From Wenxinia marina DSM 24838 (GTDB lineage Bacteria; Pseudomonadota; Alphaproteobacteria; Rhodobacterales; Rhodobacteraceae), in NCBI RefSeq assembly GCF_000379485.1, contig NZ_KB902314.1:124001-188000 (forward strand): 64,000 nt of DNA. Reading direction: 5' to 3'. This document shows, piece by piece, positions 29,014 through 38,292 of this stretch. The notes under the pieces are model-generated. The model made no database searches and was not told the DNA's origin. It saw only the letters and a list, made by a program, of their open reading frames with translations. A program made the translations under genes and the position numbers. The stretch's first letter is position 1. The number at the start of each line of letters is the position of its first letter.

Positions 29014-29538
29014 TCAGGGCAGGCACTCGCCGGGAAAGGTGTCCGAGGTCCATTGCGCGAGCGGCAGTGCCGGAACCGAGGCGTCCACCTCCGCCTCGTG
29101 ATCGCCGTCCATGACGACGCCCCGGCCCGTCAGCAGGTTGAGATCGCACAGCCCGCGCGAGTCCGGATTGAGGGTGTCGTACCAGTCGTAGCTGAACCCG
29201 GCGACGCGGTAGGCGCCGTCGCGGAACGCCACGGTCAGGACCTGCCTCCAGCGGTCGCGGCCGATGGCCTCGTTCTGCGAGACGATTTGCAGCGAGCCAT
29301 TCGGCGCAACGTCGAGGGACGGCGTGGTGCCCGCCATCGCGCCGGACCACACGACGTCCCGGTACACGCGGATGCCGTCCAGCCCATCGACGGTCAGCAG
29401 GGCGCCGCCCGCGTCGTCGGTTTCCATAACCCACGTCTCGATCGTCCCGTCGCCGTCGAGATCGGTTTGCACCTCGGTCGCCTCCTGCGCGGCGGCGGGC
29501 AGGGCGGCGAGGCAGAGCAGGGCGAGGAGGCGGCGCAT
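29014..29538 (-). CDS. Secreted protein of unknown function with a calcium-loop-like motif
   Basis: A protein of 174 residues with a classic Sec signal peptide, MRRLLALLCLAALPAAAQ, cleaved after about residue 17. The mature part starts with TDLDGDGTIETWVME, an Asp-rich D-x-D-G-D-G loop of the type seen in EF-hand and FG-GAP repeats. Beta-rich sequence follows, with two cysteines (one in GLCDLN, one in the last four residues) that may pair. The frame is open upstream, but the signal peptide fixes the ATG at 29538. No enzyme family is recognised. Confidence 0.7.
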   Translation of the reverse strand: MRRLLALLCLAALPAAAQEATEVQTDLDGDGTIETWVMETDDAGGALLTVDGLDGIRVYRDVVWSGAMAGTTPSLDVAPNGSLQIVSQNEAIGRDRWRQVLTVAFRDGAYRVAGFSYDWYDTLNPDSRGLCDLNLLTGRGVVMDGDHEAEVDASVPALPLAQWTSDTFPGECLP

Positions 29539-29589
29539 GGCGGCGATCCGTTGTTGTGGACGCGGGCAGAGTGCGTTTTGCTCCGCCCC

Positions 29590-30513
29590 ATGGCAACCGC
29601 GCTCGTCACCCACCCCGACTGCCTCGGCCACGTCAATCCGCCGGGCCACCCCGAGCAGGTGGCCCGGCTCGAAACCGTGCTGGAGGTGCTGGAGGGAATG
29701 GACCTCGTCCGCGTCTCCGCCCCGATGGCGGCGGCGGACGACCTGACGCGCGTGCATCCCGCGCCCTATGTCGACGCCGTCACTGCCGCGGCGCCGGAGG
29801 AAGGGTTCGTGGCGCTGGATGCCGACACGACGCTGTCGCCCGGCTCGATCTCCGCCGCCTGGCGCGCCGCGGGCGCGGTCGTCCGGGCCGTCGACCTCGT
29901 CCTCGGCGGCGAGGTCGCGAACGCCTTCTGCGCGGTCCGCCCGCCCGGCCATCATGCCGAGCGCCAGACGCCGATGGGGTTCTGCTTCTTCGGCTCGGTC
30001 GCCGTCGGCGCGGCCCACGCGCTGGAGCATCACGGCCTGAAGCGGGTCGCGATTCTCGATTTCGACGTGCATCACGGCAACGGCACGCAGGACCTGGTGC
30101 AGGACGACCCGCGCATCTTCTTCGCCTCGTCGCATCAGATGCCGCTCTATCCCGGCACCGGTGATCCGTCCGACGACGGCCCGCATGGCACGGTGATGAA
30201 CGTCGCGCTGCCCCCGGGCTCGGGGTCCGAGCTGTTCCGCCAGGTCTGGTCCGACATCCTCGCGAGGATGGAGGCGTTCCGACCCGACCTGATCCTCGTC
30301 TCCGCCGGCTTCGACGCCCACGTCCGCGACCCGCTCGCCTCGATCGCGCTCAGGACCTCGGACTTCGCCTGGGTGACGCGGGCGATCTGCGACGCGGCGG
30401 ACCGGGTGTGCGGCGGACGGGTGGTCTCGGCGCTCGAGGGCGGCTATGACCTCGACGCGCTGGGCGAGGCCGCCGCGGCGCACGTGACGGTACTGATGGA
30501 GCAGGGGCAATGA
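29590..30513 (+). CDS. Histone deacetylase-family protein (acetylpolyamine/acetoin-utilisation type)
   Basis: A protein of 307 residues of the zinc-dependent arginase/deacetylase fold. Key motifs are HPEQVARLE, RPPGHHAERQTPMGFCFF (active-site His pair), AILDFDVHHGNGTQD (Asp and His zinc ligands), ILVSAGFDAH and ALEGGYDL. Bacterial members remove acetyl groups from polyamines or proteins; the substrate here is unknown. ATG at 29590 starts MATALVTHPDC. Its stop overlaps the xseB start by four bases, opening the xseB-ispA-dxs group. Confidence 0.92.
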   Translation: MATALVTHPDCLGHVNPPGHPEQVARLETVLEVLEGMDLVRVSAPMAAADDLTRVHPAPYVDAVTAAAPEEGFVALDADTTLSPGSISAAWRAAGAVVRAVDLVLGGEVANAFCAVRPPGHHAERQTPMGFCFFGSVAVGAAHALEHHGLKRVAILDFDVHHGNGTQDLVQDDPRIFFASSHQMPLYPGTGDPSDDGPHGTVMNVALPPGSGSELFRQVWSDILARMEAFRPDLILVSAGFDAHVRDPLASIALRTSDFAWVTRAICDAADRVCGGRVVSALEGGYDLDALGEAAAAHVTVLMEQGQ

Positions 30514-30761
30514 GCGAACAGGCCGCGGCCAAGCCGGTCGACCAGATGTCCTTCGAAGAGGCGATCCGCGAGCTCGAGCGCGTGGTCGGCCAGCTGGAAC
30601 GCGGCGAGGTCGCCCTCGACGAGTCGATCGCCCTCTACGAGCGCGGCGCCGCTCTGCGCGCCCGCTGCGAGAAGAAGCTGCAGGAGGCGGAGGAGAAGGT
30701 GGCCCGCATCACCACCGACGCCCGCGGCGAGCCGACGGGGACCGCGCCCCTCGATGGCTGA
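30510..30761 (+). CDS. xseB: Exodeoxyribonuclease VII small subunit
   Basis: A protein of 83 residues. SFEEAIRELERVVGQLERGEVALDESIALYERGAALRARCEKKLQEAE is the XseB helical hairpin that binds the XseA large subunit. The enzyme degrades single-stranded DNA. xseA is not in this window. The gene overlaps the deacetylase by four bases and precedes ispA by five. Confidence 0.95.
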   Translation: MSEQAAAKPVDQMSFEEAIRELERVVGQLERGEVALDESIALYERGAALRARCEKKLQEAEEKVARITTDARGEPTGTAPLDG

Positions 30762-30766
30762 TCGCG

Positions 30767-31642
30767 ATGGCTGAGGGACCGGGCGCCGCGGACGCGCGGG
30801 TGATCTCGGACCGGTTGGCCGCGGCGCTGCCGGAGGAAAGCGGCGACATCGGCGAACTCGTCCGCGCGATGCGCTACGCCGTCGAGGGCGGCAAGCGGCT
30901 GCGCGGCCTCATCGTGCTGGAAAGCGCCCGCATCCACGGCGTCCCCGCCGCCGCCGCGCTGGACGCCGCCGCCGCGATCGAGGCGATGCACGCCTATTCC
31001 CTCGTCCACGACGACCTGCCCGCGATGGACGACGACGCCCTGCGCCGCGGCCGCCCGACCGTGCACGTCGCCTTTGGCGAGGCGATGGCGATCCTCGTCG
31101 GCGACGCGCTGCAGTCGCTGGCCTTCGACCTCGTCGCCGGCATCGACGGCGTGCCGGCGGAGCGGGTCGTGGACCTCGCCCGCCGCCTCGCGCGGCAGTC
31201 CGGCATGGCGGGCATGGCCGGCGGCCAGTGGTGCGACATCGCGGCCGAGCGGGGCGGCCGCCCGGCCGACCCGATGGCGCACATCAGCCATATCCAGCGC
31301 CTCAAGACCGGCGCCCTGTTCCGCTGGTCGGCCGAGGCGGGCGCGATGCTCGCCGGAGCCGATCCCGCGCCGATGACGGCCTATGCCGACGCCCTCGGCC
31401 TCGCCTTCCAGATCCGCGACGACCTTCTCGACGTGGACGGAGATGCAGCGGCGGTCGGCAAGGCGGTGGGCAAGGATGCCGGCCGCGGCAAGGCGACGTT
31501 CGTGGAGCTGATGGGCGCCGACGGCGCCCGCGCCCGCGCGGCGGCGCTCGCGGACGAGGCGGTCGCCGCACTCGCGGGGTTCGGGCCGGAGGCCGACCCG
31601 CTGCGCGACCTCGCCCGGTTCGCGGTCGCCCGCGTCACCTGA
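30767..31642 (+). CDS. ispA: Polyprenyl (farnesyl/geranylgeranyl) diphosphate synthase
   Basis: A protein of 291 residues that condenses isopentenyl diphosphate with allylic diphosphates. The first Asp-rich motif is [13 protein letters not shown] (about residues 78-90), and the second is [13 protein letters not shown] (about residues 213-225). [12 protein letters not shown] and GGQWCDI are family marks. The longer DDxxxxD first motif fits the bacterial FPP synthase (IspA) class. It lies between xseB and dxs, the standard isoprenoid arrangement. Confidence 0.94.
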   Translation: MAEGPGAADARVISDRLAAALPEESGDIGELVRAMRYAVEGGKRLRGLIVLESARIHGVPAAAALDAAAAIEAMHAYSLVHDDLPAMDDDALRRGRPTVHVAFGEAMAILVGDALQSLAFDLVAGIDGVPAERVVDLARRLARQSGMAGMAGGQWCDIAAERGGRPADPMAHISHIQRLKTGALFRWSAEAGAMLAGADPAPMTAYADALGLAFQIRDDLLDVDGDAAAVGKAVGKDAGRGKATFVELMGADGARARAAALADEAVAALAGFGPEADPLRDLARFAVARVT

Positions 31643-31758
31643 GCGACGGGCCGCCTGCACATGCGCTGCACGGGGCCCGCCTTGCGACACGGTGGCCCTT
31701 CCGCTATCCCCCGGACGCCCTAGGTGACGGGGCAGGCGACCCCTGCCGGAAGGCCCGC

Positions 31759-33696
31759 ATGACCGACAGACCCTCGACCCCGCTCCTCGACCGGATCCAT
31801 TCGCCGGCCGACCTCAAGTCCCTCTCGGACGAGCAGCTGGAGCAGCTGGCCGACGAGCTGCGGGCCGAGACGATCAGCGCGGTCTCCGTCACGGGCGGCC
31901 ATCTCGGCGCCGGGCTCGGCGTGATCGAACTGACCGTCGCGCTGCACGCGATCTTCGACGCGCCGCGGGACCGGATCGTCTGGGACGTCTCGCACCAGAC
32001 CTACCCGCACAAGATTCTCACTGGCCGGCGAGACCGGATCCGCACCCTGCGCCAGAAGGACGGGCTGTCCGGCTTCACCAAGCGCTCGGAATCCCCTTAC
32101 GACCCGTTCGGCGCGGCCCACTCCTCCACCTCGATCAGCGCCGCCCTCGGCTTCGCCGTCGCCCGCGACCTCGGCGGCGCGGGGATCGAGACGCCGGCCT
32201 GCGGCATCGGCGACTGCATCGCGGTGATCGGCGACGGCGCGATGTCCGCCGGCATGGCCTACGAGGCGATGAACAACGCCGGCCACCTCGGCAAGCGGCT
32301 GATCGTCATCCTCAACGACAACGAGATGTCTATCGCGCCCCCCGTCGGCGCGATGTCCGCCTACCTGTCCCGCCTCTACGCCGGCGCGCCGTTCCAGGAG
32401 CTGAAGGCCGCCGCCAAGGGGGCCGTGTCGCTGCTGCCGCCGCCGTTCCGCGAGGGGGCGAAGCGGGCGAAGGACATCCTCAAGCACCTCGCCGTCGGCG
32501 GAACGCTGTTCGAGGAGCTGGGCTTTTCCTACGTCGGGCCCATCGACGGGCACGACATGGAAAGCCTGCTCGCCGTGCTGCGCACCGTGAAGGCGCGGGC
32601 GCACGGGCCGATCCTGATCCACGCGATCACCAAGAAGGGCAAGGGCTTCGCCCCGGCCGAGAGCGCGGCGGACCGCGGCCACGGCGTCGGCAAGTTCGAC
32701 GTGGTGACCGGCGAGCAGAAGAAGGCGGCGTCGAACGCGCCGTCCTACACGTCGGTCTTCGCCAAGTCGCTGATCGCCGCGGCGGAGCGCGATCCCCGCA
32801 TCTGCGCCGTCACCGCCGCGATGCCGGACGGCACGGGCCTGAACAGGTTCATGGAGCGCTTCGCCTCGCGCTGCTTCGACGTCGGCATCGCAGAGCAGCA
32901 CGCCGTCACATTCGCCGCCGGCCTCGCCGCGGGGGGAATGCGGCCGTTCTGCGCGATCTACTCGACCTTCCTGCAGCGCGGCTACGACCAGGTCGTCCAC
33001 GACGTCGCGCTGCAGCGCCTGCCGGTCCGCTTCGCCATCGACCGCGCCGGCCTCGTCGGCGCCGACGGCGCGACCCACGCGGGCGCCTACGACATCGCCT
33101 ACCTCTCCAACCTCCCCGGCTTCACCGTCATGGCCGCCGCCGACGAGGCCGAGCTGGTGCGCATGGTCGCCACCGCCGCGGCGCACGACGACGGGCCGAT
33201 CGCCTTCCGTTTCCCGCGGGGCGAGGGCGTCGGGGTCGAGATGCCCGAGCGGCCCGAGCCGCTGGAGATCGGCCGCGGCCGCGTGGTCCGCGAGGGGCGG
33301 GGCGTCGCGCTGCTGTCGTTCGGCACGCGGCTGAAGGAGGCGGTGGAGGCCGCCGAGGCTCTGGAGGCCCGCGGCCTGTCGCCCACCGTCGCCGACGCCC
33401 GCTTCGCCAAGCCGCTGGACCGCGAGCTGATCCTGCGGCTGGCGCGCGAGCACGAGGCGCTGATCACGCTGGAGGAGGGCGCGGTCGGCGGATTCGGCAG
33501 CCACGTCGCGCAGCTGCTGGCGGAGGAGGGGGTGTTCGACACCGGGCTGAAGTTCCGGTCGATGTGCCTGCCGGACATCTTCATCGACCAAGCCTCGCCG
33601 GCGGACATGTACGCGGTCGCCGGGCTGAACGCCGGCGACATCGAGCGCAAGGTGCTGGAGGTGATGGGCGCGAAGGTGCTGGAGCGCCGCGCCTAA
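31759..33696 (+). CDS. dxs: 1-deoxy-D-xylulose-5-phosphate synthase
   Basis: A protein of 645 residues that makes DXP from pyruvate and glyceraldehyde-3-phosphate with thiamine diphosphate, the first step of the MEP isoprenoid pathway. The ThDP-binding region is [19 protein letters not shown] with the later Asn. [32 protein letters not shown] and the transketolase C-half [19 protein letters not shown] are present. ATG at 31759 lies 116 bases after ispA. TTGCGA and TATCCC with a 17-base spacer at 31682-31710 may be an extra promoter. It converges with the ion channel gene with a 4-base overlap. Confidence 0.97.
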   Translation: MTDRPSTPLLDRIHSPADLKSLSDEQLEQLADELRAETISAVSVTGGHLGAGLGVIELTVALHAIFDAPRDRIVWDVSHQTYPHKILTGRRDRIRTLRQKDGLSGFTKRSESPYDPFGAAHSSTSISAALGFAVARDLGGAGIETPACGIGDCIAVIGDGAMSAGMAYEAMNNAGHLGKRLIVILNDNEMSIAPPVGAMSAYLSRLYAGAPFQELKAAAKGAVSLLPPPFREGAKRAKDILKHLAVGGTLFEELGFSYVGPIDGHDMESLLAVLRTVKARAHGPILIHAITKKGKGFAPAESAADRGHGVGKFDVVTGEQKKAASNAPSYTSVFAKSLIAAAERDPRICAVTAAMPDGTGLNRFMERFASRCFDVGIAEQHAVTFAAGLAAGGMRPFCAIYSTFLQRGYDQVVHDVALQRLPVRFAIDRAGLVGADGATHAGAYDIAYLSNLPGFTVMAAADEAELVRMVATAAAHDDGPIAFRFPRGEGVGVEMPERPEPLEIGRGRVVREGRGVALLSFGTRLKEAVEAAEALEARGLSPTVADARFAKPLDRELILRLAREHEALITLEEGAVGGFGSHVAQLLAEEGVFDTGLKFRSMCLPDIFIDQASPADMYAVAGLNAGDIERKVLEVMGAKVLERRA

Positions 33697-34460
33697 CCCC
33701 GCCGGTCCAGCCTTTCCTCGATCGCCCGCAGCCGGGTCAGCACCTCGTCGCGATAGGAATCCGTCGCGGCGACCTCTTCCTCGGCATGGGCGTCCTGCAT
33801 CGAGTTCACGATGAGGCCGACGACCAGGTTCACCACGGCGAACGTCGTGACCAGGATGAAAGGCACGAAGAACAGCCAGGCCTGTGGAAAGACCTCCATC
33901 ACCGGGCGGACGATCCCCATGGACCAGCTCTCGAGCGTCATGATCTGGAACAGCGAGTAGGCCGACGCTCCCAGCGAGCCGAACCAGTCCGGAAAGGCCG
34001 CACCGAAGAGCTTGGTCGCCATGACCGAGGCGATGTAGAAGATCAGCCCCATCAGCAGAAAGACCGAGGCCATGCCGGGCAGGGCGGCGAACAGACCCTC
34101 GACCACCCGCCTCAGCCGCGGCGTGACCGAGACGACGCGCAGCACCCGCAGGATCCGCAGCGCCCGCAGGACCGAGAGACCCGCCCCGGCGGGAACGAGG
34201 CTCACGCCCACGATGGCCGCGTCGAAGACGTTCCAGCCGTCGCGGAAGAACCGCGGTCCCCAGGCGACCAGCTTGGCGGCGATCTCCACGGTGAAGATGG
34301 CGAGGCAGAGCCGGTCGAGCGCGAGGATCGGCCCGCCCGCGAGCGCCATGACAGCGTCCGACGTCTCCAATCCCAGGATCACTGCGTTGAACAAGATCAC
34401 CGCGATGATGAAGCGCGTGAAGCGTGGGGATTCGACGATGGTCCTCAATCGCGACTGCAA
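33693..34460 (-). CDS. Bacterial voltage-gated sodium channel (NaChBac type)
   Basis: A protein of 255 residues with the six-segment plan of a single-domain voltage-gated channel. S4 is seen in [26 protein letters not shown], with Arg at every third position. The pore helix and selectivity filter are MTLESWSM, the hallmark of bacterial sodium channels (NavAb, NavMs and relatives). S6 is [21 protein letters not shown], and the C-terminus has a coiled-coil-like tail. No ATG is available near the start. TTG at 34460 is chosen because GAGGA stands nine bases upstream; it overlaps the end of the preceding reductase gene by 16 bases. Confidence 0.9.
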   Translation of the reverse strand: MQSRLRTIVESPRFTRFIIAVILFNAVILGLETSDAVMALAGGPILALDRLCLAIFTVEIAAKLVAWGPRFFRDGWNVFDAAIVGVSLVPAGAGLSVLRALRILRVLRVVSVTPRLRRVVEGLFAALPGMASVFLLMGLIFYIASVMATKLFGAAFPDWFGSLGASAYSLFQIMTLESWSMGIVRPVMEVFPQAWLFFVPFILVTTFAVVNLVVGLIVNSMQDAHAEEEVAATDSYRDEVLTRLRAIEERLDRRG

Positions 34461-35314
34461 GACGGGTCTTCCTCTTCGAGCAGGGCCCGAAGACCGCTGC
34501 GATAGTCCGGGTAGAGCAGTTCGACCCCCAGCTCGTCCTTGATTCGGTCGTTCCGGACCCGCTTGCTCTCGGCGTAGAAGCTGCGGGCCATGGGCGACAG
34601 TTCCGCCTCCTCGAACGGGACGGCGGGCGGGACGGGCAGGCCGAGCAGGCGCGCGGCCTCGGCGATCACTTCCTGCGGCGGGGCGGGGTCGTCGTCGCAG
34701 ACGTTGTAGACGCGGCCTGGGTCGGGGCGCGCGATCGACGCCTCCAGTACCTGCGCGATGTCGTCGACGTGGATGCGGCTGAAGACCTGTCCCTGCTTGA
34801 CGATCCTGCGGGCGGTGCCCTCGCGGACCTTGGCGAACGGCCCGCGTCCGGGGCCGTAGATGCCGGCGAGGCGGAAGACGTGCAAAGGCAGGCCGAGCGC
34901 GGCCCACTCCGCCTCGGCCGCGACGCGCTGCCGGCCGCGGGTGGTGGACGGGGCGGGGGGCGTCTCCTCGTCGACCCATCCGCCGCCCTGGTCGCCGTAG
35001 ACGCCGGTGGTCGAGAGGTAGCCGGCCCAGCGCAGGCGCGGCGCGGCGGTTGCGATCTCGGGGGCGAGGGCGGCGAGGACCGGGTCGCCGTCCGCGTCGG
35101 GCGCGGCGGAGGCGAGGAGGTGGTCTGCGGCGGCGAGCGCCGGCAGGACGTCGCCGCCGGGCCAGACGATGGGGGTGACGCCGATGGCCTCGAGCTCCGG
35201 CGCCTTGTCGGCGGAGCGGGTGGTGCCGAAGATCTGCCAGCCCAGCGGGACCAGCCGCCGGCTGAGCGCGGTGGCGGAATAGCCGTGACCGAAGACGAGA
35301 AGGGTGCCTGCCAT
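34445..35314 (-). CDS. SDR/NAD-dependent epimerase-like oxidoreductase (YeeZ type)
   Basis: A protein of 289 residues. The N-terminal Rossmann motif LLVFGHGYSATALSRRL binds NAD(P). LSTTGVYGDQGGGWVDEETP resembles the SDR catalytic region (Ser/Thr and Tyr) of the extended epimerase type, and RLAGIYGPGRGPF, RIHVDDIAQVLEASI and YNVCDDDPA are typical. The substrate is unknown. ATG at 35314 gives MAGTLLVFGHGYS; a longer frame upstream is not needed. Confidence 0.87.
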   Translation of the reverse strand: MAGTLLVFGHGYSATALSRRLVPLGWQIFGTTRSADKAPELEAIGVTPIVWPGGDVLPALAAADHLLASAAPDADGDPVLAALAPEIATAAPRLRWAGYLSTTGVYGDQGGGWVDEETPPAPSTTRGRQRVAAEAEWAALGLPLHVFRLAGIYGPGRGPFAKVREGTARRIVKQGQVFSRIHVDDIAQVLEASIARPDPGRVYNVCDDDPAPPQEVIAEAARLLGLPVPPAVPFEEAELSPMARSFYAESKRVRNDRIKDELGVELLYPDYRSGLRALLEEEDPSCSRD

Positions 35315-35354
35315 GGGTCCAGAGATGCGCCGCCGGTCCGCCGCCGGCAAGGCC

Positions 35355-36335
35355 TCAGCCGATCAGGCGCAGCAGGGCCCGCTCGGCCCGCCGCAGCTCC
35401 GCCCGCTCTGGAAGGTCCTGCAGCAGCGCCAGCCGCTCGTCGGCCTCCGTCCCCGCGAGGTCGATGACGCGGGGGTGGATGTAGCTGTTGCGCGCGATGG
35501 TCGGCGTGTTCGACAGCCGCTCCGCCGCCGCCTGCGACAGCGTCTTGATCGTGGCCGGCCCGTCCTGCAGCGCCGCGACCAGCGCCGCCTCGCTGCCGGC
35601 CCAGGTGCGGAACGTCTTGGCGGTGATGCCCGGCTGCCCGACGATGGCGGAGAGGCGGGAATTCACCTCCTCGGAATGGACGGAGTGCGCCGCGCCGGCC
35701 TCGTCGACCCAGGAGATCAGCGCCTTGCCCGGCAGGTCGTGCAGCTGACCGAGGACCTTCGCCAGCCGCTTGTCGCGCAGCATCGTCCGGACCTTCTTGC
35801 CGCCCTTGCCGCGGAACTTCAGCTCCAGCGCGCCCTCGGTCATCGTCAGATGCCGCGGCTTCAACGTCGTCGCGCCGTAGGTCCGGTTCAGCACGGTGTA
35901 GCCCTCGTGCCCGACCCGGATCGCCGTCCGGTCTATCAGCGCCAGCACCGCGGCGATGGCGAAGTCGCGCTCGCCCGCCTCGCCGTGCAGGTCCTCGCGG
36001 ATGACGCGGCGGATGCGCGGCAGCGCCTCGCCGAAGGCGGCGAGGTCGTCGTACTTCTTGCGCTCCTGATGCTCGCGGAACTCGGGGTGGTAGCGGTACT
36101 GCTTGCGCTCGCGCGCGTCATAGCCCGTCGCCTGCAGGTGGCCCTTCTCCTCGGGGCTGATCCAGACCTTCTCGTAGGCCGGCGGCACGGCGAGCCGCTC
36201 GATCCGCTTGCGCTCGCGCCGGTCGTCGATCGTGGTGCCGTCGGGGGCCTTGTAGGTGAAGCCGCGGCCTGCGCGCCGGCGCGAGATGCCGGGGCGGCTG
36301 TCGGGGTAGTAGATGAGGCCGGGAGGCGGGGTCAT
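35355..36335 (-). CDS. DNA topoisomerase IB (poxvirus type)
   Basis: A protein of 326 residues. The N-terminal part has RAGRGFTYKAPDGTTI and RIERLAVPPAYEKVWI. The catalytic core has IRVGHEGYTVLNRTYGATTL (catalytic Arg), KFRGKGGKKV (catalytic Lys), KTFRTWAGS (Arg) and a C-terminal ARNSYIHPRVID with the active-site tyrosine. It relaxes supercoils through a 3' phosphotyrosyl link. It is divergent from ade, the start codons lying about 120 bases apart. Confidence 0.93.
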   Translation of the reverse strand: MTPPPGLIYYPDSRPGISRRRAGRGFTYKAPDGTTIDDRRERKRIERLAVPPAYEKVWISPEEKGHLQATGYDARERKQYRYHPEFREHQERKKYDDLAAFGEALPRIRRVIREDLHGEAGERDFAIAAVLALIDRTAIRVGHEGYTVLNRTYGATTLKPRHLTMTEGALELKFRGKGGKKVRTMLRDKRLAKVLGQLHDLPGKALISWVDEAGAAHSVHSEEVNSRLSAIVGQPGITAKTFRTWAGSEAALVAALQDGPATIKTLSQAAAERLSNTPTIARNSYIHPRVIDLAGTEADERLALLQDLPERAELRRAERALLRLIG

Positions 36336-36453
36336 GATCGCGCAACGCCGCCCGTGGTGCGCGGTTCCGGCGCGTCCGGTCACGGCTGGCGGAGTGCGGG
36401 ACGCCGCGTCCGCCTGTCTTGCGGACGACACCCGATTGGTGTCAGATTCGGCA

Positions 36454-38292
36454 ATGGAACGACCGACCTCCCCGACACCCCTCCGGACCTGGGCCGACGC
36501 CGCCCCCCGCCTCGTCGCGGTGGCCGCGGGCCGCGCGCCCGCCGATCTCGTCATCCGCGATGTCCGGCTCGTGAACGTGCAGAGCCGCGAGGTGCTGGAC
36601 GGCTGGGCCGTCGCCGTGGCCGAGGGACGCTTCGCCTATGTCGGACCCGACGCGTCGCACTGCATCGGCGACGGCACCGAGGTGGTGGAGGGCGCCGGCC
36701 GCTACCTGATCCCCGGCCTGATCGACGGACACATGCACATCGAGTCCGGCATGCTCACGCCGGCCGAGTTCGCCGCCGCGGTGATCCCCCACGGCACGAC
36801 GACGATGTTCACCGACCCCCACGAGATCGCCAACGTCCTCGGCCTGCCCGGCGTGCGCATGATGCACGACGAGGCGCTGATGCAGCCCGTCAGCATCTTC
36901 ACCCAGATGCCGTCCTGCGCGCCGTCCGCGCCGGGGCTGGAGACGACGGGCTACGAGATCGGCCCTGACGACGTGGCCGAGGCGATGGACTGGCCTGGCA
37001 TCGTCGGCCTCGGCGAGATGATGAACTATCCGGGCGTCGTGAACGGCAGCCAGCAGATGCTGGCCGAGATGGCGGCGACGATGGCGGCGGGCAAGATTGT
37101 GGGCGGCCACTACGCCTCGCCCGACCGGGGCATTCCGTTCCACGCCTACGTCGCCGGCGGTCCGGCGGACGACCACGAGGGGACGGCCGAGGCAGACGCG
37201 GTGGCGCGGGTGCGGCAGGGGATGCGCTCCATGCTGCGGCTCGGCAGCGCCTGGTACGACGTCGAGAGCCAGATCACCGCGATCACCGAGAAGGGCCTCG
37301 ACCCGCGGAACTTCATCCTGTGCACCGACGACTGCAACGCCGGCACGCTGGTCCATGACGGGCACATGAACCGGGTAGTGCGGCACGCCATCGCCTGCGG
37401 CTGCGATCCGCTCGTGGCTCTGCAGATGGCGACGGTGAACACCGCGACGCATTTCGGTCTGGAGCGGGAGCTGGGCTCCATCGCTCCCGGGCGCCGGGCG
37501 GATGCCATATTGACGTCGGACCTGCGGGAGCTGCCGATCGAGGTGGTTTTCGCGCGCGGGCGGCGGGTGGCCGAAGGCGGAACATTGCTGGCCGAGTGCC
37601 CCCACTACGACTGGCCCGAAAGCGCCCGGAAGACCGTTCGGCTTGGCCCCGCGCTCACGGATGCGGATTTCGTGGTCCGCCTCCCCTCGGACACCCGCCC
37701 CGGCCCCCGAGCCGGGGCCTCCCGCGTGACCGCCAGGGTCATCGGCGTGGTCGAGAACCAGGCGCCGACGAAGGCGCTGACTGCCGACCTGCCCGTCGCG
37801 GACGGCGCCGTGCAGCCGGAGGGCGACATTGCCCGCATCGCCCTGGTCGAGCGGCACCGCGCGACCGGGCAGGTGACAAACGGCTTCGTCCAGGGCTTCG
37901 GCTATACCGGCCGCATGGCCATCGCCTCCACCGTCGCGCATGACAGCCACCACATGATCGTCGTCGGCACCGACGCCGCGATGATGGCCGCCGCCGCGAA
38001 CCGGCTCGGCGAGGTGGGGGGCGGCGTCACCGTCTGGAAGGACGGCACCGAGATCGGCCTCGTCGAACTGCCCATTGCCGGCCTGATGTCCGACCGCCCG
38101 GCCGCCGAGGTGGCGGCAAAGGCCCGCGGCATCGGCGAGGCGATGGCGGCCTGCGGCTGCCGCCTCAACAACGCGTTCATGCAGCACTCGCTGCTCGCGC
38201 TCGTGGTGATCCCCGAGCTGCGCATCTCGGACCTCGGCCTCGTCGATGTCCGCTCTTTCGAAATCGTCCCCCTGATCGAGGAGTCGTCATGA
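36454..38292 (+). CDS. ade: Adenine deaminase
   Basis: A metal-dependent amidohydrolase of 612 residues that converts adenine to hypoxanthine and ammonia (EC 3.5.4.2). The metal-binding GLIDGHMHIESGMLTPAEF is at about residues 88-106. DPHEIANVLG, GGHYASPD, ILCTDDCNAGTLVHDGHM and TVAHDSHHMIVVG are all family marks. ATG at 36454 (MERPTSPTP) is preferred to ATGs further upstream that would sit in the divergent gap. An REP-like palindrome (37697-37718) lies in frame inside the gene. The stop overlaps the amn start by four bases. Confidence 0.95.
   Translation: MERPTSPTPLRTWADAAPRLVAVAAGRAPADLVIRDVRLVNVQSREVLDGWAVAVAEGRFAYVGPDASHCIGDGTEVVEGAGRYLIPGLIDGHMHIESGMLTPAEFAAAVIPHGTTTMFTDPHEIANVLGLPGVRMMHDEALMQPVSIFTQMPSCAPSAPGLETTGYEIGPDDVAEAMDWPGIVGLGEMMNYPGVVNGSQQMLAEMAATMAAGKIVGGHYASPDRGIPFHAYVAGGPADDHEGTAEADAVARVRQGMRSMLRLGSAWYDVESQITAITEKGLDPRNFILCTDDCNAGTLVHDGHMNRVVRHAIACGCDPLVALQMATVNTATHFGLERELGSIAPGRRADAILTSDLRELPIEVVFARGRRVAEGGTLLAECPHYDWPESARKTVRLGPALTDADFVVRLPSDTRPGPRAGASRVTARVIGVVENQAPTKALTADLPVADGAVQPEGDIARIALVERHRATGQVTNGFVQGFGYTGRMAIASTVAHDSHHMIVVGTDAAMMAAAANRLGEVGGGVTVWKDGTEIGLVELPIAGLMSDRPAAEVAAKARGIGEAMAACGCRLNNAFMQHSLLALVVIPELRISDLGLVDVRSFEIVPLIEESS
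37697..37718. repeat. REP-like palindrome within the ade coding sequence
   Basis: GCCCCGGC-CCCCGA-GCCGGGGC is a perfect 8-bp stem with a 6-base loop. It is of the same family as the intergenic elements at 40329-40386 and 47785-48348. The flanking coding sequence reads SDTRPGPRAGASRV and keeps the frame. Confidence 0.8.
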
